Assembly (NCBI GenBank): GCA_003223935.1
Contig: QHXQ01000020.1
Span: forward strand, 62,001-126,000
Reading direction: 5' to 3'
Source: Acidobacteriota bacterium
GTDB taxonomy: Bacteria > Acidobacteriota > Blastocatellia > Pyrinomonadales > Pyrinomonadaceae
DNA length: 64,000 nt
Shown here: one piece after another, positions 55,198 through 63,992 of the stretch
Layout of the letters: each line of letters opens with the position of its first letter
Numbering within the stretch: the first letter of the stretch is position 1
Notes under the pieces: model-generated
Told to the model about the DNA's origin: nothing
Seen by the model: only the letters and a program-made list of their open reading frames with translations
Databases searched by the model: none
Made by a program: the position numbers and the translations under genes

Positions 55198-56801
55198 TGA
55201 GATTCATGCTCACCATGAAACAGTACATCCCCTACGCGCGCGTCTCCAGTGACGAACAGAAGGACGCCGAGACAATCAAGACCCAAATCGCCGAGGTCGA
55301 GCAGCACTCTCTAGTCTGTAACCTCTTGCTCGCGCCCGAATGGATCACTGACGATGGCGTGTCAGGGATAATTCCTTTTCACGAACGACCGGGCGGCGCA
55401 CGCGTGCTAGAACTTCTGCGCACGAAACGATACGCAGGAGTAGCATGTCTCAATCACAAGCGTATCGGGCGCGACGCTTACGTCATTCACTTGGCGGTGC
55501 GACAGATCGAGCAGGAATTAGGCGGCGATATTCAAGCCATCCGCGAGCCTGTTCCTTCCGCGCTTACGCCCGGCGCACGCGCGCTCATGCGCGCCATGTA
55601 CGCAGGCGTAGCCCAGTACGACCGCGAAGAGTTGCTCGCCGCGATGCGCGCCGGGAAGCTTCGCGCCGCCAAAGAAGGGCGTTGGTCGGGTGGGGGCGTG
55701 CCTTTCGGCTTAAGGCTGGAAACGGTGCGTGTGCCCGGTCGCATGAAGCCGATCAAGCGGCTCGTGCCCGACGAGAAGACCGCCGCTTTCGTCTTGGAAA
55801 TCTTCACGCTCTACGCCGCTGGGCACTCGCAGAAAGAACTCGCTCGCCTGTTCAACGCGCGCGGCGTCCCGCACCCGACCGGTGATCGCTGGCGGCAGAG
55901 CACGCTCAGCTACATGCTACGCAATCCTTTCTACAAAGGAGAGGGCGTGTGGCGACGTCGCTATGAGGCTAAGAACGAGCGCGGCGGGCTGAGCAAATAT
56001 AACTCATCGCCCGAAAGCGTAGTGCGTTACGAAGACTATCAAGTGCCCGCCATTGTGCCGCCTGAGTTGTGGGCGCAGTGCGCTCATCTGCGGCAGGAGA
56101 AGACGAAACTCGCGCCGCGCAATGCACGTCACCTTTACCTGCTGCGCGGGCTTGTGCGCTGCGGTGTATGCAGGCGCACCTTTACTGGCGTCAGCAACCA
56201 ACACCGCTGGTTCTACTATCAGTGTAATTCGCGCGCCGAGCATTGTGTGCCCAACTGCGGCAACCGCCGCGTGCGCGCTGCCGACCTTGAGCATTTAGTT
56301 TGGGAAGAGATCGCCCGCTTTGCGACGAATCCGGGTAAGGTCTTAGGGAAACTGCGGCAGGCACGCGCGCCGCGGGGCGGGGCGGAAGTTGAGCCGCGCC
56401 GCATCGAACAGCACCTCGCCGCCAAGCAGCGTGAGCGGGCGCGGGTTATTACTTGGGCGCGGCAGGGGATGATCACGGAGGAGGAATTAGACACCCAACT
56501 AGTGCAGTTGCGCGCTGAAGTGGCGACCCTCGAAGCAGAAAGCGCACGCATTGGCGCGGCGCAAGCGGCGGCGCGCTCCGCGCGCGAACGACTCGCAGAC
56601 GTGGAAACCTTCCTTGAGTCGCTCGCTGCGCGCGTGGACGCGCTCACGGACGAGGAACGCGCGCAGGTCGTCCGCCAACTCGTGCCGCGCGTGGTCATCA
56701 CGCCGCGCGCCGATGGGCGCGTTAAAGTTGCCGCCACCTATGCTTTCGCGCCGCCAGCCTATAGTTGGAACTGCCCGGCTTCGAGCGTCTGCTTGACATA
56801 G
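55197..56801 (+). CDS. Large serine recombinase (integrase)
   Basis: 534 residues. The N-terminal resolvase domain has the nucleophile S17 in YARVSSDEQ, followed by IGRD and a MYAGVAQYDREE helix. A recombinase domain (around 165-270), a zinc ribbon with CGVC and later cysteines (about 325-355) and a coiled-coil tail (about 390-470) complete a large serine integrase. It lies at the right end of the element and reads across attR: the last five residues (S-V-C-L-T) are encoded by chromosomal E2 DNA. In the circular form the frame would instead end with A-G-Q-S-Q-L-D-I-T-R-E-F-I-M. Start is the ATG of TGATGAGA at 55197; a GTG three bases earlier is possible. Confidence 0.93.
   Translation: MRFMLTMKQYIPYARVSSDEQKDAETIKTQIAEVEQHSLVCNLLLAPEWITDDGVSGIIPFHERPGGARVLELLRTKRYAGVACLNHKRIGRDAYVIHLAVRQIEQELGGDIQAIREPVPSALTPGARALMRAMYAGVAQYDREELLAAMRAGKLRAAKEGRWSGGGVPFGLRLETVRVPGRMKPIKRLVPDEKTAAFVLEIFTLYAAGHSQKELARLFNARGVPHPTGDRWRQSTLSYMLRNPFYKGEGVWRRRYEAKNERGGLSKYNSSPESVVRYEDYQVPAIVPPELWAQCAHLRQEKTKLAPRNARHLYLLRGLVRCGVCRRTFTGVSNQHRWFYYQCNSRAEHCVPNCGNRRVRAADLEHLVWEEIARFATNPGKVLGKLRQARAPRGGAEVEPRRIEQHLAAKQRERARVITWARQGMITEEELDTQLVQLRAEVATLEAESARIGAAQAAARSARERLADVETFLESLAARVDALTDEERAQVVRQLVPRVVITPRADGRVKVAATYAFAPPAYSWNCPASSVCLT
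56759..56800. other. attR: right junction inside the E2 3' end
   Basis: Element-side arm AGTTG (56763-56767), ACTGCCC (56770-56776), then GGCTTCG with central TC at 56781-56782, then chromosomal E2 sequence. The new E2 tail (CAG TTC CAA CTA TAG) is supplied by the element. Joined to 28885-28901 it gives the symmetric attP. Confidence 0.85.
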
Positions 56802-58147
56802 GCGAGGAAGCGTTCGGCGTCCGCGCCGTCAATGATGCGATGGTCAAACGAGAGTGCGAAGAAGGCCATGTGGCGGATGGCGATCAGGTCGTCGCCCTCT
56901 TCGGTTGTGATCACTTTCGGTCGTTTCTCAATCGCGCCGACGCCGAGGATGGCGACCTGTGGTTGATTGATGATCGGCGTGCCGAAGAGACCGCCGAAGA
57001 CGCCGGGATTTGTGATCGTGAACGTGCCGCCTGCGACCTCGTCGGGTTTGAGTTGTTTGGCGCGCGCGCGGTCGGCCAAGTCGTTTGCCGCGCGCGCAAG
57101 ACCGGCGATTGAGAGTTCGTCGGCGCGTTTGATGACCGGTACGATGAGGCCCCAATCGAGCGCCACCGCCATGCCGAGATTGATGTCGCGCTTGTAGATG
57201 ATCTGATCGCCTGAGACCTGCGCGTTGAAGATGGGGAATTTGTGAATCGCGCTCGTGATCGCTTGGAAGATGAACGGCATGAACGTGAGCTTCGTGCCCG
57301 TGCGCTGTTGAAACTCGGCCTTGTGCCGTTCGCGCAGCCGCGCGATTCTCGTCATGTCAATCTCATAGACGGTCGTCACATGCGCCGACGTGCGCCGCGA
57401 CAAGACCATGTGCTCGGCGATCTTCCGCCGCATCACGCTCATCGGCTCGACGCGATCACCTTGCGCGGGTTGCACCGGCGGCGCAGGCGTCGGCTCAGGC
57501 AAGCCGGGCGTTTGCGGCGCGCGGGCTTGTGGCGCTTGTTGCGTGCTCGCGCCCGATTCGATGTAGCTGAGAATGTCGTTCTTCGTTACGCGCCCCGACG
57601 CGCCCGTGCCTTCGAGTTGCGAGATGTCTATGCCGTGCTCGCGCGCGATGTTGCGCACAAGCGGACTGGACTTCGTGCGGCGCAACTCTTCGACCGTCTG
57701 CGCGCCGCCATCGCCGCGCGCCTGCGCGCCGGAGGCTTGCGCCGATGCACCGCTCTGCGGCGGTGTCGGCTGTTGTGCTGGCGCAGAGGTGGGCGTGGCT
57801 GCTTGCGGCGCGGCCGTCGGTTGCGGCGGTGGCGTTGACTCGGCGGCTGCTTGCACGGCCGGTGCTGGCGCTTCAGTCTGCGTTGCAGTTGGCGCAGCCG
57901 TTTGGCCGTCGCCATCGCCGATGATGGCGACGACTTTATTGACCTCGACCGTCTCGCCCTCTTTGAATTTGATCTCGGTCAGCACGCCTGCGGCCGGCGA
58001 CGGAATCTCCGCATCAACCTTGTCGGTCGAAATCTCAAACAGCGGCTCGTCGCGCTCGACGCGCTCGCCCACCTGCTTGATCCAACGCGTGATCGTCCCC
58101 TCCGCAATGGACTCGCCCATCTGCGGCATGACAACTTCTGTGCTCAT
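56759..58147 (-). CDS. 2-oxoacid dehydrogenase E2 (dihydrolipoamide acyltransferase)
   Basis: 462 residues. One lipoyl domain (K43 in STDKVDA), a proline/alanine-rich linker (about 82-140), the E3-binding domain (SSPLVRNIAREHGIDISQLEGTG-type, about 162-195) and the catalytic domain ending with DHRIIDGADA (H436, D440). It transfers the acyl group to CoA in the multienzyme complex. Most like branched-chain or mixed 2-oxoacid complexes. The last three codons are provided by the integrated element: Q-L-stop in place of the native T-V-stop, so the enzyme stays intact after insertion. Confidence 0.94.
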   Translation of the reverse strand: MSTEVVMPQMGESIAEGTITRWIKQVGERVERDEPLFEISTDKVDAEIPSPAAGVLTEIKFKEGETVEVNKVVAIIGDGDGQTAAPTATQTEAPAPAVQAAAESTPPPQPTAAPQAATPTSAPAQQPTPPQSGASAQASGAQARGDGGAQTVEELRRTKSSPLVRNIAREHGIDISQLEGTGASGRVTKNDILSYIESGASTQQAPQARAPQTPGLPEPTPAPPVQPAQGDRVEPMSVMRRKIAEHMVLSRRTSAHVTTVYEIDMTRIARLRERHKAEFQQRTGTKLTFMPFIFQAITSAIHKFPIFNAQVSGDQIIYKRDINLGMAVALDWGLIVPVIKRADELSIAGLARAANDLADRARAKQLKPDEVAGGTFTITNPGVFGGLFGTPIINQPQVAILGVGAIEKRPKVITTEEGDDLIAIRHMAFFALSFDHRIIDGADAERFLAYVKQTLEAGQFQL

Positions 58148-58156
58148 GATTTACCT

Positions 58157-58232
58157 CAGTAGTCAGTGGTCGGTGGGCAGTGGGCAGTTAAAAATTTGTT
58201 CTCACTGATCACTGACCACCAACCACTGCTCT
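58157..58232. repeat. Inverted word repeat upstream of E2
   Basis: AGTAGTCAGTGGTCGGTGGG (58159-58178) faces TCACTGATCACTGACCACC and AACCACTGCTCTTC to 58232. First chromosomal word repeat to the right of the element. Confidence 0.75.
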
Positions 58233-58508
58233 TCACCCTTCTGCTGTGGTCGGATCAATCACCGACTTGATCTCTGAAATACGGTTCGCGGGGAAGCCGC
58301 CCTGCTGCGCGTGCTCGCGGATCAACTCTTCGTTCGGTGCGATATAGACGCAATAGACCTTGTCGCCCGTCACGTAGCTCTGCACCCACTGAATCTGCGG
58401 CCCCATCTGTTGCAGTATGCTGCAAGACTTCTGCGAGATCTCCTGTAGCTCCTGCGTTGAGAGCTTATCCGCATCAGGGATTTCGCGCTCGATTAAAAAT
58501 TTCGGCAT
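58233..58508 (-). CDS. DUF4242 (SCO4226-like) protein
   Basis: 91 residues: MPKFLIEREIPDADKLSTQE start and VYCVYIAPNEELIREHAQQGGFPANRI end, the DUF4242 pattern seen in nickel-binding SCO4226. Small ferredoxin-like fold, function unclear. A strong GGAGGTGACAGCC site precedes the ATG; the open frame extends 67 codons upstream but is repeat-derived. It sits between E1 beta and E2, possibly co-transcribed. Confidence 0.8.
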   Translation of the reverse strand: MPKFLIEREIPDADKLSTQELQEISQKSCSILQQMGPQIQWVQSYVTGDKVYCVYIAPNEELIREHAQQGGFPANRISEIKSVIDPTTAEG

Positions 58509-58522
58509 GGCTGTCACCTCCA

Positions 58523-58577
58523 AAGTGAGCAGTGAGCAGTGAGCAGAAAAAGCAAACTGCTTACTGCTCGCTGTTTT
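58523..58577. repeat. GTGAGCA word repeat
   Basis: AAAGTGAGCAGTGAGCAGTG (58521-58540) faces CTGCTTACTGCTCGCTG (58556-58574). Between E1 beta and the DUF4242 gene. Confidence 0.75.
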
Positions 58578-59605
58578 CAATACGCTGCGAGTTTGCGCGC
58601 TGCTGCGAGTATGTCCGAGACTTGCGGCAAGTAATACTCTTCGAGCGGCGGCGAATAGGGCACGGGCGTGTCGAGCGACGCGAGGCGCACGACCGGCGCG
58701 TCCAACCACTCGAACGCCTCTTCGGCAATCACGCCCGCGATCTCGCCACCGATGCCGCCCGTGCGCGCCGCTTCGTGCAAGACCAGAACTTTATTCGTTT
58801 TCTTCACCGACGCAAGGATCGCCTCACGGTCGAGCGGCGCGAGCGTGCGCAGATCGATCACTTCAACGTCCAAGCCTTCCTTCTCTAACTCCTCGGCCGC
58901 ATCAAGCGCATTCAAGACCTGATAGCCGAACGTGATGATCGAAAGATCGCGCCCCGCACGCGCCACGCGCGCACGGCCTATCTCGACCACGTAATCATCC
59001 TCCGGTAACTCTTCGCGCAGGCGCGGCAAACGATAAAGTTTTTTATGCTCAAAGAAGATGACCGGATCAGGATCGCGGATCGCGGCTTTGATGAGACCCT
59101 TCGCGTCGTAAGCGGTCGCCGGCTCGACGATCTTGAGGCCCGCCGTGTTCAGAAAGAACGATTCGGCGTTGACCGAGTGAAACGGCCCAGCGTGCACGCC
59201 CGACCCGCACGGCCCACGAAACACGGCCGCGACGCCCCCGCCCCAACGATAGCGACACTTCGCCGCATAGTTCGTCAGCATGTCGAAGCCGCACGAGATG
59301 AAATCTATAAACTGAAACTCCGCCACCGGCCGCATCCCCATCAGCGCCGCGCCACACGCCGCGCCGACAATCGCCGCCTCAGAGATCGGCGTATCAATCA
59401 CGCGCTCCGCGCCAAACTCTTCTTGCAACCCCTCCGTCACCTTAAACGCGCCGCCATACGCGCCCACGTCTTCGCCAATGACGAACACAGACGGGTCGCG
59501 CTCCATCTCTTCCCAGATGCCCTGCCGGATCGCCTCGACAAACGTGGCCACACCGCCGCGCGCCGGACGATTTGCTTTGTTCTCTTTTTTGACTGCGGTT
59601 GACAT
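58577..59605 (-). CDS. 2-oxoacid dehydrogenase E1 beta
   Basis: 342 residues, transketolase-like pyrimidine-binding domain with FVIGEDVGAYGGAFKVTEGL, TPISEAAIVGAACGAALMG and the substrate-side HAGPFHSVNAE, then the C-terminal transketolase domain. It forms the thiamine diphosphate-dependent decarboxylase with E1 alpha. The first 18 residues are basic and unconserved. HSQ-like FHS in place of the pyruvate dehydrogenase SQ pattern favours a branched-chain or mixed substrate. Confidence 0.93.
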   Translation of the reverse strand: MSTAVKKENKANRPARGGVATFVEAIRQGIWEEMERDPSVFVIGEDVGAYGGAFKVTEGLQEEFGAERVIDTPISEAAIVGAACGAALMGMRPVAEFQFIDFISCGFDMLTNYAAKCRYRWGGGVAAVFRGPCGSGVHAGPFHSVNAESFFLNTAGLKIVEPATAYDAKGLIKAAIRDPDPVIFFEHKKLYRLPRLREELPEDDYVVEIGRARVARAGRDLSIITFGYQVLNALDAAEELEKEGLDVEVIDLRTLAPLDREAILASVKKTNKVLVLHEAARTGGIGGEIAGVIAEEAFEWLDAPVVRLASLDTPVPYSPPLEEYYLPQVSDILAAARKLAAY

Positions 59606-59611
59606 GTATTC

Positions 59612-59646
59612 GGTGATCTCAACTTTGAGATTTGAAATTGCAAATT
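59612..59646. repeat. One-armed word repeat
   Basis: GATCTCAACTTTGAGATTTG and AAATTGCAAATT words between E1 alpha and E1 beta. The internal CTCAA-CTTTGAG makes a small hairpin. Confidence 0.5.
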
Positions 59647-59655
59647 AGGCGCTCA

Positions 59656-60786
59656 TCAGTTGCCGCCGAAAATTTTGGGACGAAACGCGGGCGGCACGAT
59701 TGAGTTGTCGAAGACGTTGCGCGCTGCCTGTTCCGCCTCGGGCATCGGCGAAGATTCGGCCCACATCACGTCTTCGTCAATCTCGCGCTTCACGTCGGCG
59801 ACGATCTCATCAAGCTGTTCGCGCGTGGCGCTGTCGTGCTTAATCAAATGGCGTTCGTAGCGCGTGACGGGATCACGCCGCTCCCAGAACTCAAGCTCGT
59901 CCGGCTCGATGTAGCGTTGGTCGTCGTGCTCTGCGTGCCCTTTGCGGCGATAGGTCTTCGCTTCGATCAAGACTGCGCCGCCACCACCGCGCGCAAACTC
60001 TGCCGCTTGTTTCGTCACTTCGTAGCAGGCGATCACGTCGTTGCCGTCAACGATGTGACCCGGAATGCCGTAGCCGGCCGCTTTGTCGGCGAGATTTTCG
60101 ACGGCCGTCTGCAACTGCGTCGGCGTCGAATAGGCGTACCAGTTATATTCGGCGATAACGATCAATGGCAGACGCTGGACGGCGGCGAAGTTTAGGCCCT
60201 CGTGGAACGCGCCGGTGCTCATGCCGCCATCGCCGATGTAGGCCACGGCGACGATCTGCTTCTGCTGCATGCGACCGGCGAGCGCGATGCCGGTCATCAC
60301 GGGGATCATGTCGCCGAGATGCGAGATCGGGCCGAGGAAACCTTTCGCGAGATCGCCGAAGTGTATGTTGAGGTCGCGCCCGCCTGAAGGGCCCCAAGCC
60401 TTCGCCATGTACTGCGCGAAAATATCGCGCGGGCGAATGCCTTTGACGAGCACAGCGCCGAGGTCGCGTATGAGCGGCGCGACAAAATCTTGCGTTTGGA
60501 GCGCGTAAGCAGAGCCGACGGCCGTCGCTTCCTGTCCCAATGAACGGAATACACCGCCGACCACTTTGGTCTGCCGGTACAGATTGACGAGCCGCTCTTC
60601 GACGAGCCGCGTCAGCATCAAGTAGCGATAAAGCCCAAGCATCTGCGCGGGCGTCAATGTCGTCTCGGTCGTGCAGAGCGCGTCCTCAGACGGCGCAAAT
60701 CGGCCCGTGATCGTTTGCGCTTGCGCGCCGTTGCTCTGTTTCGTTGTGCCGCGCGCGGCTTTACGTTGTTTCGTTTCCGCTTTCAT
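59656..60786 (-). CDS. 2-oxoacid dehydrogenase E1 alpha
   Basis: 376 residues. A lysine/threonine-rich leader (1-40) is followed by the dehydrogenase E1 fold: YRYLMLTRLVEERLVNLYRQ, the thiamine diphosphate motif GDGGMSTGAFHEGLNFAAV ... NWYAY (G-D-G near 187), and phosphorylation-loop-like YRRKGHAEHDD. It decarboxylates the 2-oxoacid with E1 beta. Operon order E3-E1alpha-E1beta-E2 is leftward. Confidence 0.94.
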   Translation of the reverse strand: MKAETKQRKAARGTTKQSNGAQAQTITGRFAPSEDALCTTETTLTPAQMLGLYRYLMLTRLVEERLVNLYRQTKVVGGVFRSLGQEATAVGSAYALQTQDFVAPLIRDLGAVLVKGIRPRDIFAQYMAKAWGPSGGRDLNIHFGDLAKGFLGPISHLGDMIPVMTGIALAGRMQQKQIVAVAYIGDGGMSTGAFHEGLNFAAVQRLPLIVIAEYNWYAYSTPTQLQTAVENLADKAAGYGIPGHIVDGNDVIACYEVTKQAAEFARGGGGAVLIEAKTYRRKGHAEHDDQRYIEPDELEFWERRDPVTRYERHLIKHDSATREQLDEIVADVKREIDEDVMWAESSPMPEAEQAARNVFDNSIVPPAFRPKIFGGN

Positions 60787-60800
60787 GGTGAAGAAGCTAT

Positions 60801-60848
60801 CGGTTTAAGCCACAGCTAAAAGCTGACTGTTGATAGCTGATGGCTAAA
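60801..60848. repeat. AGCTGATAGCTAA word repeat
   Basis: TTTAAGCCACAGCTAAAAGC (60801-60822) and TGTTGATAGCTGATGGCTAAAA (to 60848) contain partial complements (AGCT-rich). Between lpdA and E1 alpha. Confidence 0.6.
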
Positions 60849-62247
60849 AGTGAATCGTCTGTCCATGCACGCCTTCGGCCGCTTCCATCACGGCTTCGGA
60901 GATGGTCGGGTGCGCGAAGATGGTGCGCCCCAATTCTTCGGCCGTTGATTCGAGTTGGAGCGCGACGCCCGCTTCGGCGATCAGTTCGGTCGCGTGCGGG
61001 CCGATGATGTGGACGCCGAGCAGTTCGTCGTACTTCGCCTCGCTGACGACTTTAACGAAACCCTCTTCTTCGCCAAGGATGCGCGCCTTGCCCGACGCCG
61101 AGAACGGAAACTTGCCGACGCGCACATCGTAGCCTTCTTTCTTCGCCGCCGCTTCAGTCAAACCAACCGACGCGACCTCTGGATCGCAATACGTGCATGA
61201 AGGTACGTGGCGCAGATTGATCGGCTGCGCGTGCTGCCCTGCGATCTGCTCCATCACGAGGATGCCCTCTTTCGACGCGAGGTGCGCGAGCAAAGGCGTC
61301 GGGATCACATCGCCGATGGCATAGACGTTCGGCTCGCCCGTGCGGCAGTATTCATCCACTTGCACCGTGCCGCGCTCGACCTTGATCTTCGTGCCTTCAA
61401 GCCCAAGTCCTTCGAGATACGCCATGCGCCCGACTGCGACAAGGAGCATCTCGGCTTCGAGCCGCACGTCCTCGCCCTTCGCGTTCTTGCCCGTGACGAT
61501 GACCGAGTTGTCGGTTTGCTCCATCTTTTCGAGCCGTGTGCCGACCGAAAACTTGATGCCGCGCTTGCGGAAAGACTTTTCCAACTCGGCGGAAATCTCT
61601 TCGTCTTCGAGCGGCAGCAGATGCGGCAACAGTTCGACGATGGTCGTGTCCGCGCCGAACCGCGCATAGACTGATGCGAACTCGACGCCGACCGCGCCCG
61701 CGCCCATCACGACGAGAGACTTCGGCACGTCCTTCAACTCAAGTATGTGATCGCTATTGACGACGCGCACGCCGTCCGTCTCAAAGCCTTTGATCGGACG
61801 AACAACCGAGCCAGTGGCGATGACGATATTCTTCGTATTGATCGTCTCGGTCTTGCCGTCTTCGCTTGTGACCGTGACCTTGCCCGGCAGCGCGAGTTTC
61901 CCTGCGCCTTTGAAGACCGTGATCTTGTTCTTCTTCATCAGAAACTCGATGCCCTTCGAGTTCTTGGTCACGACCCGCTCTTTGCGCTTCTGCACGTCGG
62001 CGAAGGCGAGTTGAATGTCTGAGGCGCGCACGCCAAAGTCTGCGGCGTGCTGCATCTGTTCGTAGATGTGCGCCGACATCAAAAGCTGTTTCGTCGGAAT
62101 ACAGCCGCGCAAGGTGCATGTGCCGCCGAGCCGTTTGTCCTTCTCGACGAGCGCGACTTTTAAGCCAAGCTGCGCGCCGCGAATCGCCGCGACGTAGCCG
62201 CCGGGGCCCGAGCCGATCACTGTCACATCAAACTGTTCGGTCGCCAA
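60844..62247 (-). CDS. lpdA: Dihydrolipoyl dehydrogenase (E3)
   Basis: 467 residues, complete FAD disulfide reductase. FAD loop GSGPGGYVAA (12-21), redox pair C44/C49 in GTCTLRGCIPTK, NAD loop GAGAVGVEFAS, and the C-terminal active-site H in FAHPTISEAV. It reoxidises dihydrolipoyl groups of E2 with NAD. First gene of the complex operon. The 155 bases upstream form a divergent promoter region with the rhodanese gene. Confidence 0.95.
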   Translation of the reverse strand: MATEQFDVTVIGSGPGGYVAAIRGAQLGLKVALVEKDKRLGGTCTLRGCIPTKQLLMSAHIYEQMQHAADFGVRASDIQLAFADVQKRKERVVTKNSKGIEFLMKKNKITVFKGAGKLALPGKVTVTSEDGKTETINTKNIVIATGSVVRPIKGFETDGVRVVNSDHILELKDVPKSLVVMGAGAVGVEFASVYARFGADTTIVELLPHLLPLEDEEISAELEKSFRKRGIKFSVGTRLEKMEQTDNSVIVTGKNAKGEDVRLEAEMLLVAVGRMAYLEGLGLEGTKIKVERGTVQVDEYCRTGEPNVYAIGDVIPTPLLAHLASKEGILVMEQIAGQHAQPINLRHVPSCTYCDPEVASVGLTEAAAKKEGYDVRVGKFPFSASGKARILGEEEGFVKVVSEAKYDELLGVHIIGPHATELIAEAGVALQLESTAEELGRTIFAHPTISEAVMEAAEGVHGQTIHF

Positions 62248-62350
62248 AGCTGTTTAGTCCTCTCCTGTCAGGAATGGCCCACACGGCGCAAAGGGGCGCG
62301 CCGCTCTCTCACGCTTGAATTGTGCGATGGGTGGTCTTGCAAAACGGGAT

Positions 62351-62356
62351 TATAAT
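62351..62356 (+). promoter_or_regulatory. -10 element of the rhodanese gene
   Basis: Perfect TATAAT preceded by GGGAT, 47 bases before the rhodanese ATG; no good -35 at 17 bases, so weak or activated. Confidence 0.45.
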
Positions 62357-62402
62357 GCGTCGCACGTTTTTCAGCCAGCGACGAAAAGGACGTTAAGACC
62401 CA

Positions 62403-62774
62403 ATGCAGCACTCCGCAGGTTTTCTCAAATTAGTCGAAGACGCCAAGACGCGCATACGCGAGTTGGACGTTGCCGAAACGCGCGCGCACTTGGCCGCGAA
62501 TCCGCAGGCGCACTTGATTGACGTGCGCGAAGACCACGAGTGGCAACAAGCGCACGCCACGGGCGCAGAACACTTGGGGCGCGGCATCATCGAACGCGAC
62601 ATCGAGCAGCGCGTCCCCGACCACGCGACCGAACTCGTCCTCTACTGCGGCGGCGGCTACCGCTCGGCCCTTGCCGCCGACAACCTGCAACGCATGGGCT
62701 ACACGAACGTCTATTCAATGGCCGGCGGCTGGAAGGCTTGGCAGGAAGCGGGCGCGCCGACGGAACAGGATTGA
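62403..62774 (+). CDS. Rhodanese-domain protein
   Basis: 123 residues, one rhodanese domain with the strand HLIDVREDHEW and active-site C82 in YCGGGYRS. Such proteins move sulfur atoms in sulfide/thiosulfate metabolism, thiolation or stress. Glycine-rich loop is CGGGYR rather than CRSGxR, so substrate use may differ from classic TST. Divergent from lpdA. Confidence 0.9.
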   Translation: MQHSAGFLKLVEDAKTRIRELDVAETRAHLAANPQAHLIDVREDHEWQQAHATGAEHLGRGIIERDIEQRVPDHATELVLYCGGGYRSALAADNLQRMGYTNVYSMAGGWKAWQEAGAPTEQD

Positions 62775-62848
62775 ACCGCCGTTAACCCGCAGAGCAGCCG
62801 ATTGAAAAGGCAAGAGAGAATTTTGGCCCGCGATTAACGCAGTCGGCG

Positions 62849-62854
62849 TATAAT
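62849..62854 (+). promoter_or_regulatory. -10 element of the TPR gene
   Basis: Perfect TATAAT, 94 bases before the ATG at 62943, with TTGGCC twenty bases upstream as a poor -35. Confidence 0.4.
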
Positions 62855-62942
62855 CGCGCACGCATACTTGCTATCCGCCTTTATTAGTCAAGTGTCGGTT
62901 GAGTTGCGCCAAAGCAGGTCTTTCGTTCGGAGGATGTGCATC

Positions 62943-63992
62943 ATGTCGTCTCTAGCCAATGCGCGCCAACCTGTATGGCTGCGCCTCGCCGGTCGCGCGC
63001 TGCTCGCACCCGCACTGCTGCTTCTATCCGGCGGCTCGGCCCACGCACAACAACGCAATCAACTCGACCCAAACGAGACCTATCGCCGGCTCGCGCGCGA
63101 GCGCATGGAACAGACGCAACGCGCGATGGAAGAGACTGCGCGCCGCCGCTTCGAGGAGCACAAGGACGAAAGCCGTTTCCCGTCAGACGCGCAGGCGGCG
63201 ACCAAGCCCGGCGTCGTGCACGCCGTCTCGCCCGCAGAGCAGCAGGCGCTCGCGCACACTGAAAAAGGTCTCGACTATTTTGCGCGCAACAAGTACGAGC
63301 AGGCGATCAAGGAGTACGACGAAGCCATCCGCCTCGACCCGCAACTCGCCGCCGCCCACAACAACATGGGCAGCGCCTACTTCGCGCTTGGGCGCTACGA
63401 CCTTGCCATTAACGCTTTCAATCAAGCCATTCAACTCGATCCCAACTACGGCCAAGCGCATTTCAACTTGGCGCTCACCTACCTCAAGTTGAATCGCTTA
63501 CAAGATGCGGACACCGCGTTGATTGCCGCCACCAAAGCCTACTACATCACGGGCGACGAGCGGCTGCGGGCCGGCGACCGTGAGGCGGCCGAAGCGGCCT
63601 TCAAAGAGTTGCTGCAAATCGATCCCAACTACCCGCCCGCGCACCTGCGGCTCGGCATCATCTACAACGCAGACCATCGCTATAACGAAGCCGCGCAAGC
63701 TTTCAAACTCGTCCTCAAATCGCAGCCGCAGAATGCCGCCGCCTACGAGAATCTCGGCGAGGCTTACTACGGTCAACACAAGTACGCCGACGCCCTCGAA
63801 GCCACCGCGCACGCCATCAAACTCCAACCCCGCGCGCCCGGCGCTTATTACATCGCCGGTCTCGCCTACGCTGCCCTCGACCAACCCGACCAAGCCCGCG
63901 CTGCGTGCGCCAAACTCACAGAGCTACACGCCGACGAATACGCCCAACTCCTCGCCGCCGTCATCGCCAAGCAGTCGCCGCACAAACCTTGA
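62943..63992 (+). CDS. Secreted TPR-repeat protein
   Basis: 349 residues. Signal peptide (core about 17-30, cleavage after AHAQ), a charged helical region (about 40-90), then at least six tetratricopeptide units from about 105 to 340 with LDP/IDP turn motifs (AIRLDPQLAAAHNNMGSAYF, AIQLDPNYGQAHFNLALTYL, LLQIDPNYPPAHLRLGIIYN). A periplasmic scaffold is likely. The ATG at 62943 has CGGAGG nine bases upstream; upstream ATGs lie before or too close to this site. Confidence 0.85.
   Translation: MSSLANARQPVWLRLAGRALLAPALLLLSGGSAHAQQRNQLDPNETYRRLARERMEQTQRAMEETARRRFEEHKDESRFPSDAQAATKPGVVHAVSPAEQQALAHTEKGLDYFARNKYEQAIKEYDEAIRLDPQLAAAHNNMGSAYFALGRYDLAINAFNQAIQLDPNYGQAHFNLALTYLKLNRLQDADTALIAATKAYYITGDERLRAGDREAAEAAFKELLQIDPNYPPAHLRLGIIYNADHRYNEAAQAFKLVLKSQPQNAAAYENLGEAYYGQHKYADALEATAHAIKLQPRAPGAYYIAGLAYAALDQPDQARAACAKLTELHADEYAQLLAAVIAKQSPHKP

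Noticed and set aside
56759-56801. Integrase as a damaged, out-of-frame gene because it overlaps E2
   Set aside because: The overlap is explained by the att site lying in both frames; the catalytic and zinc-ribbon parts are complete.
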